A stretch of 25,505 nt of DNA from an uncultured Mycoplasmatota bacterium (GTDB lineage: Bacteria; Bacillota_I; Bacilli_A; RF39; UBA660): the NCBI GenBank assembly GCA_900547775.1, contig URHW01000009.1, positions 1 through 25,505 of the forward strand, written 5' to 3'. Below, in pieces: positions 1 to 8,195 of this stretch. Every line of letters begins with the position of its first letter. The stretch's first letter is position 1. The notes beneath the pieces were generated by a model. The model did not search any database. It was not told where the DNA came from and saw only the letters and a list, made by a program, of their open reading frames with translations. The translations under genes and the position numbers were made by a program.

Positions 1-1169
1 TTGTAAAAGCAAATAATGCTAAACATACATATCTATTAAAGATATATTATCCTAAGAAAGCAACTAGTCAAAATGCAAATCAAGGAGCAGCATTTAGTGC
101 TCATGTTGAGATAGCACCAGTAAATGTTAATAGTAGTGTAATTAATGCCCCTAAAGGATGGAATGAAGCAAAAGAAGGAACACTACTTGCATCATTAAGA
201 GACAGTAATACATTAAAAACTCCAATAACTACTCCAGGAGCAGCAGTATCTACTGCTGATGAAGCATTACTAGCTAGTACAGAAGATGATTATGGAACAA
301 GTTATTATTTTAGAGGTGCAGTAACAAATAACTATGTTGAGTTTGCTAATAAGTGCTGGAGAATAGTAAGAGTGAGTGGAGATGGTTCTGTAAAACTTAT
401 TTTACATAATGATAATACAGCAGGAGTTGCTAATCCTTGTGATGCTGCAAATAATAATGCTAGTGCAGCATTTGCTAGATACTCTGGTGAAACATATAAA
501 AGTGTGTTTAATGAAAAAGGTGATGATAATGCTTATGTAGGATTTAAGTATGGAACACCAGGTTCTAGTACATATGAAGATACACATGCAAATACTAATA
601 ATAGTACAATACTAACTAATTTAGAAACTTGGTATACAAACAATTTAAAAACTTATGCTGATACAATAGCTGATACTGTATGGTGTAATGATAAAACAAA
701 TGTAACAGATACAACATATAATCCATGGTCATATGGTGAAAATGCAACAGGATTAGGATATGCTAAAAATATAACATTCTATGGTGCTACACAAAGATTA
801 GTAAGTTCTAGTAACAATGCTGGAGGCACTGGCCCTAGTTTAAAATGTAATGGAGAATTAAGTAAAATAAATTTAAAAGTAGGATTAATAACAGCAGATG
901 AGTTAGCATATGCAGGATATGCTGCATATTTACAAAACTCAGCTACGTATTTACAAGAAAATGCTACGGATACTTATTGGTGGTCCTTGTCTCCTCACGC
1001 CTTCAATAATGGCTACACTCTTGGTTGGTATGCTGGCGGTAGCGATGGCAGCTTCGGCGGTGGCGGCGTGGTCGACATCTTCGGCGTTCGTCCTTCGATT
1101 TCTCTTAAGTCGACGACCAACGTAACCGGTGATGGAACTAGTAGTTCCCCATTTGTAGTAAAAATTTAA
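1..1169 (+). CDS. Secreted/surface protein with hypervariable C-terminal domain (5' end outside window)
   Basis: The reading frame (first full codon at position 3) is open from the window edge to TAA at 1167-1169, so the N-terminus is missing. The first ~110 visible codons align closely with the N-terminal half of the gene at 24806, with the same order of motifs: NNAKHTY, KIYYPKKATSQNA, FSAHVEI, PITTPGA, EDDYGTSYYFRG. By homology with that copy, the missing part should hold a signal/anchor segment. The middle (CWRIVRVSGDGSVKL onward) resembles repetitive gut-Firmicutes surface proteins. The C-terminus has WWSLSP ... FGVRPSISLKS, the framing residues of a DUF6273-like or C-type-lectin-like variable domain. 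DNA at about 978-1110 is G+C-rich and adenine-poor, unlike the rest of the gene. Function is not known; display of a diversified ligand-binding domain is inferred. The apparent GTG start at 372 is internal. Confidence 0.8.
   Translation, partial: VKANNAKHTYLLKIYYPKKATSQNANQGAAFSAHVEIAPVNVNSSVINAPKGWNEAKEGTLLASLRDSNTLKTPITTPGAAVSTADEALLASTEDDYGTSYYFRGAVTNNYVEFANKCWRIVRVSGDGSVKLILHNDNTAGVANPCDAANNNASAAFARYSGETYKSVFNEKGDDNAYVGFKYGTPGSSTYEDTHANTNNSTILTNLETWYTNNLKTYADTIADTVWCNDKTNVTDTTYNPWSYGENATGLGYAKNITFYGATQRLVSSSNNAGGTGPSLKCNGELSKINLKVGLITADELAYAGYAAYLQNSATYLQENATDTYWWSLSPHAFNNGYTLGWYAGGSDGSFGGGGVVDIFGVRPSISLKSTTNVTGDGTSSSPFVVKI
978..1110 (+). other. Candidate diversity-generating retroelement variable region
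   Basis: Inside the surface-protein gene, base composition changes sharply. By hand count, positions 981-1100 contain 14 A in 120 and 69 G+C in 120, against about 30% G+C around it. From 993 to 1094 nearly every codon ends in C or T, alternating Gly, Ser, Ala, Phe, Tyr, Asn, Asp, His and Val. The block is framed by conserved WWSLSP upstream and GVRP-SISLK downstream. Random replacement of adenines in AAY codons of a template repeat gives exactly such NNY codons without stops. No template repeat or reverse transcriptase is present in this window, so the call rests on composition, codon pattern and position near the gene's 3' end. Confidence 0.55.
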
Positions 1170-1175
1170 GTTAGA

Positions 1176-1224
1176 ACTGATAGAAATGACTATATATGAG
1201 CTGATGGTTTCTATCAGTTTTTTT
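1176..1224 (+). terminator. Rho-independent terminator of the surface-protein gene
   Basis: An 11-bp perfect stem (ACTGATAGAAA 1176-1186 with TTTCTATCAGT 1208-1218) has a 21-nt loop and is followed by a run of seven T, just after the stop codon at 1169. Confidence 0.85.
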
Positions 1225-1249
1225 GTTATAGTTTTTAATTGGTTTTTTC

Positions 1250-1278
1250 TTGTATTAGATGAGAAAATAAATTATAAT
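1250..1278 (+). promoter_or_regulatory. Housekeeping-type promoter for xerD
   Basis: TTGTAT (1250-1255), a 17-bp spacer and a perfect TATAAT (1273-1278). Transcription would start near 1285, which rules out the upstream GTG at 1283 as the xerD start. Confidence 0.65.
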
Positions 1279-1297
1279 TTTAGTGAGGAAAAATGAT

Positions 1298-2188
1298 ATG
1301 GAAGATAAGGTTAAAGAGTTTTTAGATTATTTAGAGTTTGAGAGAAAGTATTCTGATAAGACTGTTAAGAGTTATGAGATAGATTTATATCATTTAAAGG
1401 AGTATTGTAGTATTAATAAACTTAATTATTTGAGTCTTACTTATGATGATGTTAGTAAATATGTTATTAGTACGCAAAAGAGTGGTTATAAGACTACGAG
1501 TATTAATAGATTGCTTAGTTCTTTAAGAAGTTTTTATAATTATTTAATTAAGAAGGATGTTACTGATAATAATCCTTTTGATCTTATTAATAATCTTAAG
1601 ACGGAAAAGAGGCTTCCTAATTATTTTAAGTATAGTGACTTTGAAGAGATGCTTAATTCTTTAGATGATGATAAACCTCTTACTTTAAGAAATGCTCTTA
1701 TTATAGAACTTTTACTTGCAACGGGTTTGCGTGTTAGTGAGTTATCTAATATTAAGATTAATGATATGGATTTAAAGAATAATGAAATTAGAATCATGGG
1801 TAAGGGAAGTAAAGAGAGAATTGTTTATTATAGGGAGAGCACTAAGAATAAATTATATTATTATCTTAAAGATGGTAGAGGGGCTTTGTTGAATGGAAAG
1901 TATTCACCTTATTTACTTATTAATAATAATGGGGGTAAGCTTACTGATCGAGGGATTAGATATATTATAGAAGGAATTATTAAGAAGTGTTCGATTAATG
2001 TTAGGGTTACTCCGCATACTTTTAGACATACTTTTGCGACAATGCTTTTAAATGAAGGGTGTGATATAAGAAGTGTTCAGGAACTTTTAGGGCACGCAAA
2101 TTTGAATACGACAAGTATTTACACGCATCTTACAAATGATGCGATTAGAAAAGTATATTTAAATGCTCATCCTCATGGAAAATACTAG
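1298..2188 (+). CDS. xerD: Tyrosine recombinase XerC/XerD type
   Basis: Site-specific recombinase expected to resolve chromosome dimers at dif. At 296 residues it has the standard Xer length. The N-terminal SAM-like DNA-binding domain (about 1-90) is followed by the catalytic domain, with all catalytic residues visible: R145 (ATGLRVSEL), K169 (GKGSKER), H240-x-x-R243 (HTFRH), H266 (LGHANLNTTSIY) and nucleophile Y275. The spacing matches E. coli XerD (H244/R247/H270/Y279). I chose ATG at 1298 over GTG at 1283 because GTGAGGA at 1283-1289 is the ribosome binding site and the promoter lies just upstream. Whether it is XerC or XerD cannot be decided by eye. A specialised invertase is less likely given its housekeeping length and lack of adjacent inverted repeats. 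Confidence 0.9.
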   Translation: MEDKVKEFLDYLEFERKYSDKTVKSYEIDLYHLKEYCSINKLNYLSLTYDDVSKYVISTQKSGYKTTSINRLLSSLRSFYNYLIKKDVTDNNPFDLINNLKTEKRLPNYFKYSDFEEMLNSLDDDKPLTLRNALIIELLLATGLRVSELSNIKINDMDLKNNEIRIMGKGSKERIVYYRESTKNKLYYYLKDGRGALLNGKYSPYLLINNNGGKLTDRGIRYIIEGIIKKCSINVRVTPHTFRHTFATMLLNEGCDIRSVQELLGHANLNTTSIYTHLTNDAIRKVYLNAHPHGKY

Positions 2189-2205
2189 ATTATTAATAAA
2201 AAAAT

Positions 2206-2214
2206 TGGTATAAT
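2206..2214 (+). promoter_or_regulatory. Extended -10 promoter element
   Basis: TGGTATAAT is a perfect extended -10. No good -35 is visible. The start would fall near 2221, leaving a leader of only about 16 nt before the ATG at 2237. Confidence 0.55.
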
Positions 2215-2236
2215 TTTTGGGTAGGCTGGTGGTAAA

Positions 2237-2890
2237 ATGATTGATGATAATTCTAAAAAATTAGGTAGAGTTTTTATGATAGTTTTGATAGTAATTGGTA
2301 TTATTATAATGTTATATTTAGTACATCATACACTATCTGTAAATAATTATAAATATGAATTACCTACAACTACTACTGAGATAGTAGATAAGGATATTAC
2401 AAGTTTAAGTGATACTGAGAAGATAAATTATAATACGCTTATTAATGATGAAAGTTTTTTAAGAGGTATTAATAATGCGATTGATTATAATAATAAAGAC
2501 ATAAATGTTTTTGAAAGTGAACTTACTAAGTTTAAGTATCTTTATTCTAAGAATGATAAAGGTGCACTTACTTATGATGAAATTAATACTTTATCAGAAA
2601 GTGTATTTAATACAGAATTATCTAAAGAAAATATTGCTGAGTATTTAAATCAAGATGATGCCTATGAATATGAAATAAACTACGGTAATCCTAAGTATTG
2701 TATTAAAGTAGTAAATGAAAAGAATAAGGATGATTTAAAGACGGTTTATTTTGATATGATTGATTATAACTCTGAAAGCTGCAAGGCAAGTGTGTTAGAG
2801 TATTCTAAAGATATTGTGGCTTTAAAAGGTACTTTAGTGCTTAATAAGGGTGATAATAAATATTTTATAAATTCAATGATGATTAGATAA
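2237..2890 (+). CDS. Hypothetical membrane-anchored protein
   Basis: A 217-residue protein I do not recognise. It has a short basic N-terminus, one hydrophobic segment at about residues 12-30 (VFMIVLIVIGIIIMLYLV), then a hydrophilic, acidic C-terminal region that should face outward. Two cysteines are visible in that region (in NPKYCIKV and ESCKASV) and could pair. A short TTTTEIVDKD linker follows the membrane segment. The start ATG at 2237 has a GGTGG-type binding site and lies closely downstream of an extended -10 at 2206. It ends 14 bp before ppdK, so it may share a transcript with it, but nothing links the functions. A single-pass, extracytoplasmic domain protein is as far as the sequence goes. 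Confidence 0.7.
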   Translation: MIDDNSKKLGRVFMIVLIVIGIIIMLYLVHHTLSVNNYKYELPTTTTEIVDKDITSLSDTEKINYNTLINDESFLRGINNAIDYNNKDINVFESELTKFKYLYSKNDKGALTYDEINTLSESVFNTELSKENIAEYLNQDDAYEYEINYGNPKYCIKVVNEKNKDDLKTVYFDMIDYNSESCKASVLEYSKDIVALKGTLVLNKGDNKYFINSMMIR

Positions 2891-2904
2891 AGGAGGTTTA
2901 ATTT

Positions 2905-5526
2905 ATGAAATATGTTTATTTGTTTTCTGAAGGAAACAAGGATATGAAGAACTTACTTGGTGGTAAGGGTGCTAATTTAGCAGAAATGACTAAGTTAGGT
3001 TTACCAGTACCGCAAGGATTTACCATTACAACAGAGGCTTGTACTAGATACTATGAAGATGGTGAAAAGATTAGTAATGAGATCCAGGAAGAAATTTTTG
3101 AGAATATTAAGAAAATGGAAGAGATTACTGGTAAGAAGTTTGGGGATAAAGAGAACCCATTACTTGTTTCTGTAAGAAGTGGTGCTCGTGCATCTATGCC
3201 TGGTATGATGGATACTATTCTTAATTTAGGATTGAATGAGAATGTAGTAGAAGTTCTTGCTAAGAAGAGTGGTAATGCTAGATGGGCATGGGATTGTTAT
3301 CGTAGATTCATTCAAATGTATTCTGATGTCGTAATGGAAGTAGGAAAGAAATATTTTGAAACTCTTATAGACGAGATGAAAAAGAAAAAAGGCGTTACTT
3401 TAGATGTTGAACTTACTGCTGAAGATTTAAAAGAACTAGCAGAAGAGTTTAAGGCTGAGTACAAGAGTAAAGTTGGTAGTGATTTTCCAACAGATCCAAC
3501 TGAACAATTAATGGGTGCTGTTAAGGCTGTATTTAGATCATGGGATAATCCTAGAGCAAATGTATATCGCCGTGATAATGATATTCCTTATTCTTGGGGA
3601 ACTGCTGTAAATGTTCAAATGATGGCTTTTGGTAATATGGGAGACACATCTGGAACTGGTGTTGCCTTTACTAGGGATCCTGCAACAGGTGAAAAACATT
3701 TAATGGGTGAATTCTTAATGAATGCTCAAGGAGAAGATGTTGTTGCTGGCGTTAGAACTCCACAACCAATCGATCATTTAAAAGATGTGATGCCTGAAGT
3801 TTATGATGAGTTTGTTGGTATTTGTAAGAAGTTGGAAGAACATTATCATGATATGCAAGATATGGAATTTACAATTGAAGATAAACACTTATATATGCTT
3901 CAAACACGTAATGGTAAAAGGACTGCTAAGGCTGCATTAAAGATTGCTTGCGATTTAGTTGATGAGGGTATGATTACTGATAAGGAAGCAGTTATGATGA
4001 TTGATCCTCGTAATTTAGATACTTTATTACATCCTGCATTTGATACTGAAGCACTTAAGGGCGCTGAATCAATTGGTAAGGGGCTTGCAGCATCACCAGG
4101 AGCAGCTGCTGGAGAAATAGTATTTACTGCGGAGGATGCGAAAACAGCAAAAGCGAATGGTAAAAAAGTAGTATTAGTAAGACTTGAAACATCTCCAGAA
4201 GATATTGAAGGAATGAAGGCTAGTGAAGGTATTTTAACTGTTCGTGGTGGTATGACTAGTCATGCTGCAGTAGTAGCACGTGGAATGGGTACTTGCTGCG
4301 TTTCTGGATGTCAAGAAATTATTATGGATGAAGAAAATAAAACATTTACTTTAGGTGATAAGACATTTAAAGAATTTGATGAGATTTCTATAGATGGTTC
4401 TACTGGTAAGATTTATGCTGGATTAATTCCTAAAGTTGATGCTTCTATTACCGGTGAGTTCGGTAGAATTATGGCTTGGGCTGATAAGTATAGAAGGTTA
4501 AGAGTAAGAACAAATGCTGATACTCCTAAAGATGCTTTAAAGGCTAGAGAACTTGGTGCAGAAGGTATTGGACTATGTAGAACCGAGCACATGTTCTTTG
4601 AGAAAGATAGAATTGCTGCTATCAGAGAGATGATTTGTTCTGATACTGTTGAGGAAAGAGAAAATGCTTTAGCAAAAATTGAACCAATGCAACAAAAGGA
4701 TTTTGAGGCTTTATATGAGGCTATGGAAGATTATAGTGTTACTATTAGATACTTGGATCCACCACTACATGAATTTGTTCCGACAGAAGAGGCTGATATT
4801 AAATTATTAGCAGAAACTCAAGGAAAAAGTGTTGAACAAATTAAAGCAATTATTGCTGGACTTCATGAGTTTAACCCAATGATGGGACACAGAGGATGCC
4901 GCCTTGCTGTAACATTCCCAGAAATTGCTAAGATGCAAACTAGGGCTGTTATTAAAGCTGCAATTGCAGTATCTAAGAGAAAGAATGTAAAGATTGTTCC
5001 AGAGATTATGATTCCACTTGTTGGAGAAGTTAAGGAACTTAAATATGTTAAAAATATTGTTTGTCAGACTGCAGATGAAGTTCTTAAGAATGAAAATTTT
5101 GAAATGGAATATCATGTTGGTACAATGATTGAAATTCCTAGAGCAGCATTAACTGCAGATGAAATTGCTAAAGAAGCCGACTTCTTCTCATTTGGTACTA
5201 ACGACTTAACACAAATGACATTTGGCTTTTCTAGAGATGATGCTGGTAAATTCTTAGGTTCATATTATGATAAGAAAATTTATGAAAATGATCCATTTGC
5301 TAAGTTAGATCAAAAAGGTGTAGGTAAGTTAGTTAAGATGGCTGCTACATTAGGAAGAGAGGCTAATCCAGATATTCATTTGGGAATATGTGGAGAACAC
5401 GGTGGAGATCCTTCATCTGTAGAGTTCTGTCATAATGTTGGACTAGATTATGTATCTTGTTCACCATACAGAGTTCCAATTGCTAGACTAGCAGCAGCTC
5501 AAGCAGCAATTAAAGCTGAAAATTAA
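2905..5526 (+). CDS. ppdK: Pyruvate, phosphate dikinase
   Basis: Interconverts pyruvate + ATP + Pi and phosphoenolpyruvate + AMP + PPi in the cytoplasm, linking glycolysis and gluconeogenesis. At 873 residues it has full family length. The order is the N-terminal nucleotide-binding domain (GGKGANLAEM near residue 20, SVRSGARASMPGMMDT near 91-106), a central swivelling phosphohistidine domain with GGMTSHAAVVARG, and a C-terminal PEP/pyruvate TIM barrel. The phosphorylated His is H453 and the C-terminal catalytic Cys is C829 in GICGEHGGDPSS, matching H455 and C831 of the Clostridium symbiosum enzyme. A perfect AGGAGG at 2891-2896 sits 8 nt before the ATG. No PPDK regulatory protein (kinase/phosphotransferase) is nearby. 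No terminator of its own is visible before the S-box leader downstream. Confidence 0.97.
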   Translation: MKYVYLFSEGNKDMKNLLGGKGANLAEMTKLGLPVPQGFTITTEACTRYYEDGEKISNEIQEEIFENIKKMEEITGKKFGDKENPLLVSVRSGARASMPGMMDTILNLGLNENVVEVLAKKSGNARWAWDCYRRFIQMYSDVVMEVGKKYFETLIDEMKKKKGVTLDVELTAEDLKELAEEFKAEYKSKVGSDFPTDPTEQLMGAVKAVFRSWDNPRANVYRRDNDIPYSWGTAVNVQMMAFGNMGDTSGTGVAFTRDPATGEKHLMGEFLMNAQGEDVVAGVRTPQPIDHLKDVMPEVYDEFVGICKKLEEHYHDMQDMEFTIEDKHLYMLQTRNGKRTAKAALKIACDLVDEGMITDKEAVMMIDPRNLDTLLHPAFDTEALKGAESIGKGLAASPGAAAGEIVFTAEDAKTAKANGKKVVLVRLETSPEDIEGMKASEGILTVRGGMTSHAAVVARGMGTCCVSGCQEIIMDEENKTFTLGDKTFKEFDEISIDGSTGKIYAGLIPKVDASITGEFGRIMAWADKYRRLRVRTNADTPKDALKARELGAEGIGLCRTEHMFFEKDRIAAIREMICSDTVEERENALAKIEPMQQKDFEALYEAMEDYSVTIRYLDPPLHEFVPTEEADIKLLAETQGKSVEQIKAIIAGLHEFNPMMGHRGCRLAVTFPEIAKMQTRAVIKAAIAVSKRKNVKIVPEIMIPLVGEVKELKYVKNIVCQTADEVLKNENFEMEYHVGTMIEIPRAALTADEIAKEADFFSFGTNDLTQMTFGFSRDDAGKFLGSYYDKKIYENDPFAKLDQKGVGKLVKMAATLGREANPDIHLGICGEHGGDPSSVEFCHNVGLDYVSCSPYRVPIARLAAAQAAIKAEN

Positions 5527-5542
5527 TAATAAAATAATATAT

Positions 5543-5626
5543 ATCTTATAAAGAGTGATGGAGGGACTAGCCCTAAGATATCACACCAACCTATTAGATT
5601 AGGTGGTAATGCTAGAACTATAAGAT
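5543..5626 (+). ncRNA. SAM-I (S-box) riboswitch aptamer
   Basis: The segment contains the S-box core in order: AAGAGTGATGGAGGGACTAG, then CCCTAAGATATCAC, CCAACCTATTAGATTAGGTG and GTAATGCTAGAAC. P1 is a perfect 8-bp helix (ATCTTATA 5543-5550 with TATAAGAT 5619-5626). Binding of S-adenosylmethionine should stabilise P1. The 3' strand of P1 can instead pair with 5645-5652 as an antiterminator (TAAGATAA 5621-5628 with TTATCTTA), so low SAM should allow read-through into the amidohydrolase-family gene downstream. Confidence 0.9.
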
Positions 5627-5632
5627 AATCTT

Positions 5633-5663
5633 AAACATTTAAGGTTATCTTAAATGTTTTTTT
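5633..5663 (+). terminator. Riboswitch-controlled intrinsic terminator
   Basis: An 11-bp perfect stem (AAACATTTAAG 5633-5643 with CTTAAATGTTT 5649-5659), a 5-nt loop and a T run to 5663. Its 3' strand overlaps the antiterminator partner at 5645-5652, so the two structures exclude each other. This is standard OFF-switch architecture. Confidence 0.88.
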
Positions 5664-5677
5664 GTGGAGGTGTTAGT

Positions 5678-6406
5678 TTGAAAAAATATTTATTAGTTCA
5701 TATTCCTCATTCTTCATTGCTTATTCCAAGTAAGTGTAAGAAGAGATTAATTAAAAATATTAGAAAAGAAAATATTTTTATTAGTGATTATTTAGTAGAT
5801 AGACTAGTTAGTAAGAAAGTAAGAACTATTAAGTTTCGTTATTCAAGAATGTTTTGCGATGTAGAACGCTTTAATACTGAAGAAGAAGTTATGAATAAAT
5901 ATGGAATGGGTGTAGTTTATAGTAAAGATTCTAATGAAAGTGATTTTATAGTTCTTGATGAGGAATATAAAAATAATATCATAAGTAACTATTATAATAA
6001 GCATCATGATACATTGAATAAAGAAGTATCTAATATAATTAATATGTGCAATAGATGTGTTTTAGTTGATTTACATTCTTTTAGTGAATTGTTTATAAAG
6101 AAGGTTTTTGATAAAGATGATGCTCCTGATATTTGCATTGGAGTTGAAAATAAGTACACTTCTAAATTATTAGTTGAACAAACAATAAATCACTTTAAAA
6201 AGTATAATTATAGTGTAAAAATAAATTATCCATATGAAGGAAGTATTATACCAAATAAATATTTTGATGTGTATGATGAACGATTAGATACAATTATGAT
6301 AGAGTTAAATAAAAAAATTTATCTTAATAATAACAATAAACTTGATAAGAAAAAATTTAATAAGTTAAAAAGATGTATTAATAAATATTTCAAAGCAATT
6401 AAATAA
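5678..6406 (+). CDS. N-formylglutamate amidohydrolase-family protein under SAM riboswitch control
   Basis: A 242-residue protein resembling the N-formylglutamate amidohydrolase family (PF05013), zinc-dependent deformylases of N-formyl amino acids. Visible family signatures are the N-terminal HIPHSS (H8, H11), a mid-protein CDVERF segment, VDLHSFSE (D131, H133), and a C-terminal IMIELNKKIYLN like the family's closing motif. I place the start at TTG 5678, because GGAGGTG at 5666-5672 is ideally spaced. The in-frame ATG at 5654 lies inside the terminator stem and cannot be the start. No hut genes accompany it, so histidine catabolism is not supported. S-box control points instead to methionine/SAM metabolism. 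Substrate is unknown; N-formylmethionine is one guess. Confidence 0.75.
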   Translation: MKKYLLVHIPHSSLLIPSKCKKRLIKNIRKENIFISDYLVDRLVSKKVRTIKFRYSRMFCDVERFNTEEEVMNKYGMGVVYSKDSNESDFIVLDEEYKNNIISNYYNKHHDTLNKEVSNIINMCNRCVLVDLHSFSELFIKKVFDKDDAPDICIGVENKYTSKLLVEQTINHFKKYNYSVKINYPYEGSIIPNKYFDVYDERLDTIMIELNKKIYLNNNNKLDKKKFNKLKRCINKYFKAIK

Positions 6407-6461
6407 TTAATTTGTTGTTTAATGTTGCTAGAAGTTAGAAATGAAAACAATTAATTTTTTA
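6405..6461 (+). terminator. Weak candidate terminator between convergent genes
   Basis: AATTAATTTGTT at 6405-6416 can pair, with one bulged base, with AACAATTAATT upstream of a T run ending at about 6461. The stem is A+T-only apart from one or two G-C pairs and the loop is long, so support is modest. It sits where the amidohydrolase gene (+) and the XRE regulator gene (-) converge. Confidence 0.35.
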
Positions 6462-7163
6462 AATTTTTCTAGAATCAAGAATTATAGTTTTTTCGACATT
6501 ATCTTCAGTAGTTATTTTTAAATATATGTTTGGTAAATTGTTATCTATATTTATTTTACCGTAATTAAATAGTTCACTAACGTTTCTTTTATCCTTCCAT
6601 GTGAAATTAAGAATATTAGGTCCTCCAGATAATATAATTCTTTTATCATTTTGTTCATAATAATAAATTTCTATATTATTAATTTCTGTCCCATCTGAAA
6701 AACTTAGAACACATGGTTTAAATATAATCTTTTTAGGTGATGTTATAATTAACCCACTATTGCAAACTAATTCATTTGATCTATATTCAAGCTCGTAAAT
6801 ATTGTTTTTATTAAAAGTATAAAATGTATAAAAAAGTGAAAATATTATTATTACAAATACTATCAGAATAATTATTATAATTTTAAATTTATTTATTATT
6901 TTTTGCTTATTAAAATTTTCAAAAACTAAATTAAAATAATATTTTTTATCTTTTACATTATTATTATCAAAAAAATAATCCATATTAACATTATAAAATT
7001 TACAAATTAAGATTAGTGTCTGGTAATCTGGAATACTTTTACCAGTTTCCCATCTACTTACTGCTTGTCTACTAAGGTATAGATTACTTGCTAATTCATC
7101 TTGGGTTATATTATTTTTGATTCTAAGTTCTTTAAGTTTAGTACCAATTTCATTTAAACTCAT
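6459..7163 (-). CDS. XRE-family regulator with a membrane segment
   Basis: A 234-residue protein with an N-terminal Cro/C1-type helix-turn-helix (about residues 5-60: LKELRIKNNITQDELASNLY, then LSRQAVSRWETGKSIPDY and LICKFYNVNMDYFF). A linker leads to one strongly hydrophobic segment at about 93-115 (IIIIILIVFVIIIFSLFY), and about 115 mostly beta-rich residues are predicted outside the membrane. This suggests a one-component membrane-bound sensor-repressor. The target is unknown. A minus-strand TATAAT (complement of 7183-7188) lies about 20 bp ahead of the ATG, with a GGTG ribosome site between, so it has its own promoter. It lies downstream of gerM in the same orientation but is not obviously part of the sporulation genes. 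One cysteine pair in the outer domain (CNSG and KPCVLS) may be structural. Confidence 0.8.
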   Translation of the reverse strand: MSLNEIGTKLKELRIKNNITQDELASNLYLSRQAVSRWETGKSIPDYQTLILICKFYNVNMDYFFDNNNVKDKKYYFNLVFENFNKQKIINKFKIIIIILIVFVIIIFSLFYTFYTFNKNNIYELEYRSNELVCNSGLIITSPKKIIFKPCVLSFSDGTEINNIEIYYYEQNDKRIILSGGPNILNFTWKDKRNVSELFNYGKINIDNNLPNIYLKITTEDNVEKTIILDSRKI

Positions 7164-7239
7164 ATGTGTATCACCATATTTAATTATACACTAATCTTAA
7201 AATAAGTAACGCAATTTATAGTTTACTGCATATTATTAG

Positions 7240-8166
7240 TTAAAAGTCATATGTTTCGTATAGTTCATTATCTATATAATATATGACTTTTTTATGTTCG
7301 TAATTATTTTTTATAGACAGGTTTATTGTGTATATTACTTTTTCAATTAGATTTGATTCGTAAAGGTCATTAAAGAGTTTTTTGCTCATATTTAATGAGA
7401 TAAAATCATTTTCCATTTCATAACTTATTTCTCTTACGTCTTTTAAATAACTAATTAGGCTTGTTTCGTAAACGCTTTTACTAGCAAGCTCAGATAAGAT
7501 GATTTCTACTTTATCACTTTTATCATTATTTATTAAAGTAACTGGTACATAGTAATAGTAATCTTTATATTTAGATAGATAATATATAGTTGTTTTTGTA
7601 GTTCCATTAATATCTGTAATATTGTATATTTGATTAATTCCATAGCTTTTATCTATTATTTGAGGTATTTTTTCGTTTGAATTAGGTAGTCTATCAAGAA
7701 GATTACCTTCTACATAAATAGTTATTTTATTAATTCCATCAATGCTTGTATAAGTGTATACTAAGGAACTTATTAATTTTTTTTCTTCTTCTTCAGTAAT
7801 AGTTAAAAGTTTTTTAGAAAAGTTAAGGGTTAATAAGTCATCATCTATTTTAAAGTAGAGGAGTTTAGTACCTTTAGGAATTACTGGTTTAAATCCGTCT
7901 GATAGATAATCTTTCTTGTTAGAGCCATACGTTAAATATTCAGTTATTTCTTTGATTTGATTATCTATATTGGTGTTTTTAGTTACTACGGATACTCTTG
8001 ATAATAAATTATTTTGATCTATTAAATAAATGATACTAAAATCAGTGTTTTCATTTTGAATATAAGTTTTATCCTCTTTCTTTGTTGGAAATAAATAGAC
8101 TATTAATAAAATAATTAAACTAGATAATATTAAAAAAGTTCTTTTCTTAACCATTTTAATTAGCAT
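7240..8166 (-). CDS. gerM: GerMN-domain sporulation/germination lipoprotein-like protein
   Basis: A 308-residue protein with an N-terminal membrane/signal segment (FLILSSLIILLIVYLF at about residues 10-25) and two tandem GerMN-type domains. The first is clear (about 55-160: IPKGTKLLYFKIDDDLLTL, LVYTYTSIDGINKITIYVEG). The second is more divergent (about 190-300: YYYYVPVTLI, ISLNMSKKL, VIYTINLSI). GerM proteins act outside the membrane in spore assembly or cortex formation. There is no lipobox Cys, so it is probably anchored by the N-terminal helix. I prefer the ATG at 8164-8166 because GAGG precedes it by 6 nt. The in-frame ATG 12 nt further upstream would lie within that binding site and has none of its own. 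Proximity to gerE and spoIIIAH supports the assignment. Confidence 0.8.
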   Translation of the reverse strand: MLIKMVKKRTFLILSSLIILLIVYLFPTKKEDKTYIQNENTDFSIIYLIDQNNLLSRVSVVTKNTNIDNQIKEITEYLTYGSNKKDYLSDGFKPVIPKGTKLLYFKIDDDLLTLNFSKKLLTITEEEEKKLISSLVYTYTSIDGINKITIYVEGNLLDRLPNSNEKIPQIIDKSYGINQIYNITDINGTTKTTIYYLSKYKDYYYYVPVTLINNDKSDKVEIILSELASKSVYETSLISYLKDVREISYEMENDFISLNMSKKLFNDLYESNLIEKVIYTINLSIKNNYEHKKVIYYIDNELYETYDF

Positions 8167-8195
8167 GATCCACCTCATTTAAATATATTCTTATT

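Noticed and set aside
910..1125. A 71-codon frame encoding a hydrophobic protein overlapping the variable block
   Set aside because: It is out of frame with the surface-protein gene, has no ribosome site, and is a shadow of the G+C-rich stretch with few stops.
978..1140. The G+C-rich block as a recently acquired foreign gene fragment
   Set aside because: The reading frame and the flanking conserved residues run straight through it and only about 130-160 bp differ, which fits local diversification better than insertion of foreign DNA.
1298..2188. The tyrosine recombinase as a dedicated invertase for the 53-bp inverted repeat
   Set aside because: Length and catalytic spacing match housekeeping XerC/D, and it is about 7 kb from the repeat, although it cannot be excluded that it acts there.
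5654..5677. ATG 5654 as start of the amidohydrolase-family gene
   Set aside because: It lies within the terminator stem; TTG 5678 has a well-placed GGAGGTG.
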